Source of the DNA: Syngnathus acus
Taxonomy: Eukaryota > Chordata > Actinopteri > Syngnathiformes > Syngnathidae
Direction: 5' to 3'
NCBI RefSeq assembly: GCF_901709675.1
Contig: NC_051091.1
Span: forward strand, 4,250,967-4,314,966
Length of the DNA stretch: 64,000 nt
This document shows positions 55,000 to 64,000 of this stretch, in pieces. The first letter of the stretch is position 1; each line of letters starts with the position of its first letter. Under the pieces are notes generated by a model. The model did no database searches, was not told the origin of the DNA, and saw nothing but the letters and a program-made list of their open reading frames with translations. Both the position numbers and the translations under genes were made by a program.

Positions 55000-55225
55000 G
55001 CAGGAGAATCAATCAAAGCCTGTTGGACAAACATTGGCATAGCCCGTACAACCATTTGGAATGTCGTGAAGAAGAGAGAAACCGCAGATGTGCTAACAGA
55101 CGTCGAAAGGGTACACCGAGGAAAATAATTGTGGAAACATTTGGAGAGCTGTCACGAAAGACTGAAAACAACAAGTGAAACCAGTCATGTAGCATTCTCC
55201 ATACTTAAACCCATTTGAGCGTGCA
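55000..55225 (+). pseudogene. Tc1-type transposase remnant, N-terminal HTH and C-terminal scrap, catalytic core deleted
   Basis: One frame from 55000 reads AGESIKACWTNIGIARTTIW, then NVVKKRET, like the second helix-turn-helix of fish Tc1 transposases. A frameshift around 55090-55105 moves to RRRKGTPRK, typical of the following basic linker. At 55193-55225 HSPYLNPFERA followed by a stop resembles the C-terminal motif LNPFEHA. The DDE catalytic domain that should lie between them is missing, with only about 80 bp left. Stops flank it, so it is dead. Confidence 0.55.
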
Positions 55226-55584
55226 TGAAAATAACTCAGAGTGCCAATAAGAAATATTGGAAGGGGGCATCGCTCCTCTTTTTGCAAATGTACACGTGAA
55301 ACTGGAAAAAGTCTCAAATATGCACCACGGATGAGAATATTTGACATACTCTGAGCACAGTCACCTCGCTTACCTTGATTTTGCACGCCAGCTCAGTCAC
55401 TCTCAAGTGAGTCGAGGAGTTGCCTGGAGCAGGGGGGGAAAAAAAAGAAGAGCGACTCAATAAGTGAACAACCTTCAGTGACAGCCACATGTTGTGGTAC
55501 ATTTATTCCTAGGCTTAGGCCCTACAGCAACAAGCTTTTGAATTCTGAATCTCCAGAATATTGTTTTGACACGTAGCTCCGATG

Positions 55585-55712
55585 TCCAACCATCCATTAT
55601 TTTTTTATATACTGCTGCTTATTAGGGATGCAGCTAACCTTGAGTCAATAGCACCTGACTTTGAGGCCGAGGCAGGATTCACCATGGACTGGACAGCAAT
55701 CCTATTAAATAA
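55585..55712. repeat. decayed common fish repeat, reverse orientation of its 3' end
   Basis: The order 'ccatccatta...atactgctgcttattaggg...ggcaggattcaccatggactgg' parallels the usual fish repeat end 'tccatccattttctataccgcttatcc...caccctggactgg'. Identified from memory. Confidence 0.45.
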
Positions 55713-56990
55713 ATAAAATTACCACTTATATGGGCGTGTTCGTAATTAATTGACCAAATTATTCTAAATGCTGGATTCGTGTGGTTGTTACAATAGTGCA
55801 CATTGCATCATATTGAGAGATTCTGACGTAATATTCTGCCTCTCGTGTGACAGTGACAATGACAGGAAACAAGACACTTGAAACACTTCTAGACAACTGC
55901 AAGCTCTGTGGAAAATGCTCACAACGTTACTAAACACTCACTTTTCGATCAACACAAAGCATAGTTAGTCAGTGTAAAACCAGAATTATTATGCTACGCA
56001 TTTTTTGTGTGCATAATATTAATTTTAGTGGATGCAGTTCAACCAACTGTGTCACTAGCATCTACGTGATGTCGAAGGTTTTTAAAAATTACTTTGAATC
56101 CAGGCGACGTAAGTTGGTAGCTGCAAGTTAAGGCACATCCTGTGACGTCATATTCGCGCGTCTGGAACCTGGTGGAGTTGACTCGCAGCGCTGTCTGCTG
56201 CTCGTTCAGAAAACTGCAGCAGGAACATTCTTCCTTTTTGAATATGCTAAATAAAGGAATAGGAAGTACTAACATCTGCAATCATTTTTCATCTATTTAC
56301 TATAAATACAAAAATAAATATACTATATACCTTAAAAATATATATTGTTATTCTACAGAAAGATTGAAATGGTTGGAATAACGTTTCAAATTTTCAATTG
56401 AATCTTTCGACACACGGGGGCGCCCTTAGCACACGTAATACTAAACTGCAAGCTGACTCGCCACAGGTCAAATTGAATGCCATTTGAGGAAAAAGTATTA
56501 CCTTTTTTAATTTATTCGTATTATATTTTGTTTAGTATTATATATTAAAACAAAGCGTATCATGAAGGTTTTATTTTTCGAAAGAGGATCATTTTACACA
56601 AAATATAAATGGCCACAATCACATATGTGTTTTATTTGTTAGCGTCAATTAACTAACACTAACCTTACATGACAAAACTCAGTCTAAGATGATTCGAGCA
56701 TCTATTGTTCCTGAGGGGTGTGTATGCTTTGGGAAGAATGTGCTCAGATTACATAAATTCATCCCAGAGTCACGGGAGAGCAATAGAGAGAGCGAGAAGC
56801 ATAGCAATATCTTGGCAATTCCATCTCCACGAACCCACTTCAAAGAGCCATGTTTAGTTTTCATCATTTCCCCAAGCTACAAAGGTCATAGAAAGGATAC
56901 ATTGCACACAAAAAGTCATTTTAAGAGCACATTTGAGTGTGGAGCAATAAGAAGAGCGCAAAAAAAAGGTAAATTGAAACGTAGGCAGCA
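55713..56990. other. AT-rich non-coding stretch
   Basis: No gene, repeat family or regulatory motif cluster was recognised. An 80-codon minus frame at 56039-56281 shows no similarity. Confidence 0.5.
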
Positions 56991-56994
56991 AGCT

Positions 56995-57175
56995 TGACCT
57001 AGTGATTAGTATGTCTGCATTGCAGTTGAAAACTCACAGGGTCAAATCTTGGTTGAGGCCCTCCTGTGACGAGTTTGCACATTCTCCCCGTGCTTGTTTG
57101 GGTTTACTCTGGGTTTTCTCCTGCATTCCAAAATCATGCATGTAATCTTAACTGTGACCCTCAGAATGTCTGAAA
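56995..57175 (+). repeat. decayed tRNA-like/SINE-type fish repeat
   Basis: The order 'tgacctagtgattagtatgtctgc...gggtcaaatctt...gagtttgcacattctccccgtgc...tgggttttctcc...cattccaaaatcatgcatg' follows the widespread fish repeat that begins with a tRNA-like A/B-box region. It is heavily mutated. Confidence 0.5.
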
Positions 57176-57274
57176 CTGATGTATTGTTATTTTATTGCAT
57201 TAAAGGAAAGTTGCAATTTCACTCCACATTTTCTGCTACAATGACAGGAAACTTTTGGCAATAAATATAAAGTA

Positions 57275-57350
57275 GAGACACTCTATTGTCTTAGTGGGTC
57301 ACATAAAATGATGTGGCGGACCAGATCTGGCCTTGAATTTGACTAAATTG
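57275..57350. repeat. hAT-type repeat fragment
   Basis: 'gggtcacataaaatgatgtggcggaccagatctggccttgaatttgac' in sequence order resembles the end of a common hAT-type fish element ('...ccagatctggcccgcc...'). Short and decayed. Confidence 0.35.
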
Positions 57351-60300
57351 TTCAAACAGAGGGTTTGAATATGAGTGTGAATGATCACTGCCCAGTGTAC
57401 CAACCCCCCTTGCACGCACTCATCTTGTGACCCTAGAAAACAAAAAACAAATTAAAATTAGCACCGTACAAATTTGATCTTACAATCAACCAACTTGGTT
57501 ACTGACACAATCTGGTGGCCTCAGATCAAGGATATGACAAGGTCAAACAAAAGCATTAAGGACCACCTGCAGATGGTTGGACCCTTCAGGGCGTCATAAC
57601 ATGGCCGTAAAAAAGCTCTCAAGTCACTTTGTTACAATACAAGTGAACACACTCCAAGGAGTTTACAGCTGGAGCAGATACACACACAAATGCTTTACGA
57701 AGTCCCCGCCTGACAATGATACACATTCATGCTGGCACACCTGCACAGGACACAATTCACAATGACTTTTAGTTTACTTACTTTAAAAAGATAAGACTTC
57801 CATAACTTAGGCAAGTTAACAACATTTGATGACGCGTTCATTTTCGGCTTTAGCACAAGCAAATTTTAGGCTCACGATAACCTTAAAAAAATCATTATTA
57901 GAGATCATGCCGAATCAAACTAAAGGTCATGACCAACAATTCCCACACGCCACAGCTGTGTCATTGTTTTTTTTTCTCTCTTTTTATCAGCAGCCAAATC
58001 ATATACACAACCATCTTCTTAAGCGCCCTGGTTGCATTTCTTCATACCTCAATCAAAGATGGCTGATTACATGTTAAAACATGTTTTCCTCACTTAAAAT
58101 ACAAAGCTAAAATTAAAAAAACTTATTTATCTCCGTTAAATGCTGATTACTGTGGGACAAATTTTGAGCTGAACATTATGATCGGTCCATCTCGGCAGCC
58201 TTGATCTAGAGTTGAAGATGTCAGTGAAGGTGGAAAAGTGGTGTCGCTGTTATAAGCGACTCTTTCAGCTGTGTACACATACGGTACGAGTTCAAACATA
58301 TACATTACGGTAAAATCCGGTAAAGCTAACTGGAACATGTCGACTTTCCTCCCGTCATGAAACGCACAATAAAAACACATTGTCGCTAGGGAGCCACACT
58401 TTGACCACCATTCAGGATCTTTTTTCCCCTCTCTTTTGCCCTTCTTAAGCAGAACAAAAGAGTGGAAGCCACAGTTGATACAGGTGGCGAGACGATGGTT
58501 CAACTTAAATGTGAAAGTGAGGAGAAGGAAAAAGTCGATTTGTTTTCTAATAGCTTCCAGAGGTGGCAAACACCAAGTGGCGCAATCCAGATGTTTTCTT
58601 TTTTGTATTCCTCTCTCGCTTTCTGAAATGAATATTACCTTGTTTTACCCAAGCAGCTGGATCATTTGTTCCATTTGGGGGGAGGTGGTGGGGGGGTCGG
58701 CAGGCGACAGTCAGGCGGGCAGCCACACAGGTTGGAGCCTTGTTGAAGAGTATCACGTAGCCGCCTTTTATGACCTGTTAAACACCCCGGAGCTGAACGC
58801 CACCATTTATCCTACAGTGTAGGGCACGGTGTGAATAAGATAGGGTGAACGTAGTCGTAAAAAAAAAAACATGTTTGTTTCAAGGAGAGGAAATCAGACC
58901 GCATGGAAGAAAAAAAACAAAAAGGAGGCCTCTGTAAGCCTGCAGTAAATTACCGACACTCCTTGCCTGTTTGTTGCTTCTGTAACATTCCTGTGTGGAA
59001 ATGTGATAAATTGTGGTTGTGTTGTTTACGGAGAGGACTGAGGAAAAAAATGTAAATTAGTGATCCCTTCCAATGAGGCAATATTTGACTTGTCAAAGCT
59101 GAGCTGAAAAAGATGTTTCTATTTTATTGATGTGAACCAAAGGGCGCGTGCGAACGATCACTTTGCAGTTTGGATATGTCGCATGCAATGCGCTTCGATG
59201 TCTGATCTTTGTCTCAGATGTACAATCCTCCATTCCTCGGAAGATCATTGGAGGGTCTCCCTCCCACTTTCCAGATTTCAGAGGGCGCAATAACAATCTC
59301 CTCTGTGATTCCTTCCACATGCACGTCGTGACGCTCGCTTCATTTGGGACCATTAGGTCCATCGTCAGATGCGTAGGGCAAGAATTACAGACGAGCGAGA
59401 GAGGGAGGGAAATAGAGAGATTTCTTCTTCTATTTCAATTGCGGAACGGCAGCTACGCAAACACTGGATGAAGGTGGGAGGGAGACGCGGCAGCTGAGGC
59501 CAAGGGACGGATGGATGTGGATGTGGAGAGCAAAGACGGGGAGGGAGAGAGGCGCTAGGCAGAGCCGCTGAGTCTAGACTCCAGATGTGCAGGCAGCAGC
59601 GGCGGCAGAGCGGCTGCTCTGGGAGTATCCCCAGCACATGTCCCCACGCCGCCTGTAAATCAGTCCAGCTAGGCCTCAGGCTGCACCGCAGCCGCAAAAA
59701 CCCTCCGCACGGACCCCCAAACTTGGCTGGCCAGCGACAGAAAGGCGCCAATGAGCCCGCTGTGTTCAATTTTATCCATAATTGACTCTCTGAGTGTCTA
59801 GTAGACAAAACTCGCTCAAAATTTGAAGGAGACGTTGAGGCAATGCAGTATTTACTGATCAATTGTGTTGTTTTGGCCGTTCGCACCAGCAATTTGTGTT
59901 TTGGGGGGACACAAATCCGCGTAACCCCTCAAACAGTCACCTGAAAATCTAGTGGTGAATGGTGTTATTACAACCTGATACTGGTCAGGTACATTTGTAA
60001 TATTGAGGCTGCTCTGAATGTGAGCTTGGGCCACAAGTGGCCTGCCGCATTTTCGTGATCATTTAAACAAACTCTAAGTAGCGTCAACACTATTGTCGAT
60101 ATAACTCGCCGTTGTTCCCTAATTTGCGTTTGAGCATCTTTACATGAACACATGCAGACGAGAACGCAGCCGATGGTGGGTTGCAGCTGCGTACACATCA
60201 GAGAGCAGCGCCGCTTGGTGTCACTCCTCATTTAGCTCCACCACATCTCATCTGCCGCCCTGCTCCCCAGTCTCACTGGCACCAGGGCATTCCTTCAATA

Positions 60301-63300
60301 GCTTCCCAAACTTTATATCCACAGAGCACATTTACACAATTACAGATTCCTGCTAAATGTGAGTATGTGTGCGCAATCCCTTTCCATCAATGCACACACA
60401 TAATTAGATGTTGGACTGCAGGGCTTGCACCATATATAGTAAGCAATGCAGGCCACAAGCATGCGCTACACAAACCGCAATTCTCATTGTAGTCCATCAG
60501 GGAGCTATTTTAAAGGAGGAGGAAAATGTCTTTGAGTGGCTCAGCACTTAGCACACCCAAGTCCAAATGAAGGAAGGAACGGAGCGGAACGAGGCCTATA
60601 CGTGTGACTGCGCTGTGTCTGGCAAACTCGGCCTGTGCTATTGTGCAAAGTGTGAGAGTCAACGCCTCGCTCAGCTGTTCAAACAGGTAGCGCGGAAGCT
60701 GCGTTTAAATTGATCGGGGTGTAGACGTCCTCTGAACAAACGGGTGAGCGCGGGGAAAGATGCAGAGGTCAGAATTCGGATGCGTGCGTGTCTGTTTGTT
60801 TGTGTGAACAGGTGAGCAAGCCATGTACACAAGCAAAACAATCAATACACACTAAATGACAATCACACAAATCCCGGCGGAAACTCGAGCTCCCCGAGCT
60901 TGATTGCAAATATCCTGAAGCTTGCAGCAGCGGTGCTCACACAGACACCCTCTGTGTCCATATGTGTGCACATTAGGGCTGTTCAAACACTTTAATTGTG
61001 TTGATATTCGTCGCAGGGATACATTGAGAGCGTTCCCAGCACTGAGGCAAGGAATGACCCGCCTCCACCCCTTGGGATGCTCCTGGAAAAAAACAGCTGA
61101 CAGTTTGTGGAATTCTCCCGGACATGAGAGGTTAACTAGGCTCGAAACTCTGCTCGGTGGGAGCATAAAACAACACATCTCGAAGTAGACTGATGCCACA
61201 GACAAATCAACCACGGGAAAATAGAATGAAGAAAATTGAAGACTCACTGTCTGTTGTGGAAAAGGATTTTGAGTTAGTGTTGATTTAGTCCATTCTTTAA
61301 ACCACTCTAGCTAATCTGGGTCATCTGTCAATCACAGAGGGACTGACATTATTTTTCTCACCATGCACATTTGCAGGCAGAGAATTTTCCATGGTTACAA
61401 GACAGGTGTGTGTTATTTTGTGGTATTTCATTAGAGTTACAGCGCCAACTACTGGCCTGGCATGTTAACTACGTTGTTATCAGTCAGCTTTGGATATCCC
61501 TATTTATACAGACACACATTACATATATTTACTAAAACCACACACAAGCAAACTGGCGACCATAATCAAATTTATACAGCAAATATGGATACAGACTTGG
61601 AGAGTAGGGGTTAGTCTTGCTTTTATTCCTATCAAATACTTGTATTCATTCAGTTCAGTCTGTTCCTAATGGTATTCAAAGTGCATCATTTAAAAAATAC
61701 TTCTATGTGAGCCTTTATTGTTTTGCAATAAGCAAGCAATAGATAATAGACTGAATGTCAGGCTGCTGACAGACAGTGCCAAGTTCAAAGCGGCGTAGGG
61801 AAAGTACAAACCGCAATTATTCACACGATCTAACAATTAGCAGTGCTGTCTTTTCTCTTCGTCCACAAGAGGGCCACCTCCACCATGTGTGATTCTCCAG
61901 GGGTCGTCAACAGATAGGAGTCTGTGAGTCTGCTGAGCATGTTTTTGCGTGAGTGTCTGTCATGCATGCATGAGCAATCCCGAGTGGGGGGATTGCAATA
62001 GACAAGGCAGTCAGTCAGAAGGCCTTGGGTTCCTCCACCTAATTAGTAGCAGTGCTAGGCCGCAAAGGAGCCAGCATCAGCCGGCGTCAGCCGCCATGTG
62101 AAACGGCTGCAGGGGAGCAGAGAACATCTCCCCGATGCTGACTCTGCGTTCAAAGAGCTTATCTGAGCCCGTCTGGCCTCGTCTTATCTGATGTGACCTC
62201 AGTGCAAACGCCTCCTGTTTCATTTGGTGCACCGTGGACTCGTTCGTGTGCGCATTTAGGTGCGTTGGAAAGTAGCTGGGAATACACAAATGCTTTTTTT
62301 GGATGGCAACCAGGCCAGAATGAGGTCGCCATTAGTCGTAACCCGCTGAGGGTCACATATCAAATAAGGCAACATTGTAGAATGGATTTGTTCTTTTGCG
62401 GTGGTGATTTATGAAGTGATTAATAAGCGAGTTCTGAACGGGAGATGTTGCAGAGGGTTTTCATTTAAGGCCGCAGCTCGGCATGAACTAAATATCTGCT
62501 ATGGCTTCCATGACCTTTTCATGCATGATGCTTAAAACCAATGTTTCTGCAATGACACTCATGGCACAAAGCCACAGTGGGCCGGCACAAACGATTCAGA
62601 CACGATTCTGCTCCAGTGCTGCGGTAATTGTTGTTGCCCACTGTCTACCCCAGGAGTGACCCCGCTTCCCGAAATGCAAACACATGCAGATACAGATGCA
62701 CATACTCAAACACATTAACACGCAATGTTGACACAGCTTCGGCAGGGATGACCCGCCCCCCCCCCCCCTTTCCCCGCACTCGCTCACACACACACACACA
62801 TACACACCATATCCCCGCTTCTGCCTTCTTGATCCCTCATCCTATCATCCCTCCCTACACGTCACACATGCACGCACACACTGTGCTGTTTAGAGATCAG
62901 AAGCCCAGCTCGGAGGCCCCACACCTGGGCATGTTTGTGGAGGAAGCGGGCCCTGGGCGGGCTGCGCTCCATGCGCCTGTCGACTGGCTCCACCAAGTCT
63001 GGCCAGCTGTGCTCCTGGCCTGGCCTCTTGCTGTGGGGGCTGTGCAGCTGGGAAAGGCATGTTTCCCAAAAGGGGAGAAAAAAGGACAGAGAGGGGCGGA
63101 GGGAGGGAGGGTGGACATAGAAAAAAAAAAAAAAAAAAAGGAAAAAAGGGGCCTTTGGGTTATTTCGAGATCATTACACATTCATCCCTGGGCTTTCCTA
63201 AAGCATCTCCCTTTGTATGGAAAAAACATACCACGGTTGATTCGAGATTAAGTCGCTTCGTGCTTTCCAGTTAATGAAAAATATTTTCATAAACATTGTG

Positions 63301-64000
63301 CAACTTTTGAATCACATAAATAGTAGCTGCCTTTTATTTTTCCAAATACAGCGTCGTAAACTGCAGCTGTTGTGATCAATGCTTCAAAATATAATTTTAA
63401 TTAAACACTGCCCGGGCATCATTCAGAAACTGTCTCGAAGAACAAATGTGTTCTTAAGTCGCAAATTCATTTTTATGCACTTTTCAATGGTAATGCGGTT
63501 TTCTCGGGAACACATTTAATCATTTCAAGCATGGTGTTTTGAGTTGAAGACAAAAGTGGTGTTCAAGTTAACGCGAAACAAAACACAAGAAAACAACATT
63601 TTCAAGAAAAGCAGTGTTTCAATTTGCTTGGTGTAATGGCTTAATCGTGTTCTGTGCCACATAACTATCACATGTGCCACTATAACCAGCACACGTCCAA
63701 AATATATTTGTGAACGAAACTCAAGTGTTATTTGGTCATTTTGGAAACTTCACAAAACAGATTATTCCATCAATGCATGAAATGTTATTTGGATACGAAG
63801 CAACCGTGGAAAACTTTCGCCAGTTGTAAGAGACAACAAACAAAGTTTTGGTATTTGCTATTTCAGATGTCACCTCATCCTGTGTGTGTACTTAGCCCGC
63901 TGCCACGCGGAGCTCCTTGGAGCCGCACAGCTGAGCCAAGCATCATCTCAGGAAGCGGACGACGTGTGGAAACGCTAGCTGCCACGTCCGCCCGTCACTC
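57351..64000. other. non-coding region upstream of sulf2, part 4
   Basis: No coding exon recognised. It includes a GC-rich block at about 59470-59730 and another at about 62890-63060, a poly-C run near 62758-62769, a poly-A run at about 63121-63139, and short CA repeats near 62787-62808. A 207-codon plus frame at 62628-63251 is low-complexity and is not called as a gene. Confidence 0.5.
59470..59730. promoter_or_regulatory. GC-rich block, candidate distal promoter or non-coding exon
   Basis: GC- and CpG-richer than its surroundings, with CAG/CGG-rich sequence and, on the minus strand, an acceptor-like 'ctgatttacag' before 'gcggcg'. This is composition only, and the link to sulf2 is inference. 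Confidence 0.2.

Noticed and set aside
62628-63251. 207-codon plus-strand frame
   Set aside because: Low complexity (THTHTH, KKKKK) from CA and A runs. No conserved protein segment.

Overview
The window is vertebrate nuclear DNA, almost certainly from a teleost fish. Introns are mostly short with GT-AG ends, microsatellites and fish-type dispersed repeats are present, and both genes encode vertebrate proteins. There is no prokaryotic, viral or CRISPR signal. The species cannot be named from the sequence alone.

Two complete protein-coding genes lie in tandem on the minus strand. Their exons were assembled by hand from splice sites, reading phase and protein similarity recalled from memory. 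(1) arhgap39 (Vilse/CrGAP type Rho GTPase-activating protein) has ten coding exons between 23297 and 1948 and encodes 1119 aa, with two WW domains, a long disordered middle, MyTH4 and RhoGAP. (2) A sulf2-type extracellular heparan sulfate 6-O-endosulfatase has twenty coding exons between 33125 and 25118 and encodes 885 aa. It has a signal peptide, a sulfatase catalytic domain with the formylglycine Cys motif, a basic hydrophilic domain and the conserved C-terminal domain. The phase sums close exactly in both genes (3360 and 2658 nt including stops).

Layout: 1-560 is a CpG-rich block with an NRF1-type site, perhaps the promoter of a further gene to the left. 865-1947 is the arhgap39 3' UTR. 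1948-23297 is the arhgap39 coding span, with an 8.0-kb first intron and a 5.6-kb second intron. About 23300-23590 is its GC-rich 5' end. The sulf2 3' UTR, with a poly(A) signal at 24034-24039, comes next, so the two genes are separated by only about 0.4-0.5 kb. 25118-33125 is sulf2. 33191-64000 holds no recognisable coding exon. It has microsatellites, decayed transposons and GC-rich blocks, and is best read as the upstream regulatory region or a large 5' non-coding intron of sulf2.

No undescribed biological system was found. The observations most worth a second look are: a 858-bp TA-flanked terminal-inverted-repeat element in arhgap39 intron 1 with an almost perfect 162-bp internal duplication; a phase-symmetric 93-nt lysine-rich exon inside the MyTH4 domain that could act as a cassette; a 14-nt first coding exon; the close sulf2-arhgap39 tandem, two genes that lie on different human chromosomes; and a Tc1-type transposase scar lacking its catalytic core. 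The two genes act in different compartments (Rho GTPase and actin signalling inside cells, heparan sulfate editing outside), and nothing in the sequence shows a functional link between them.
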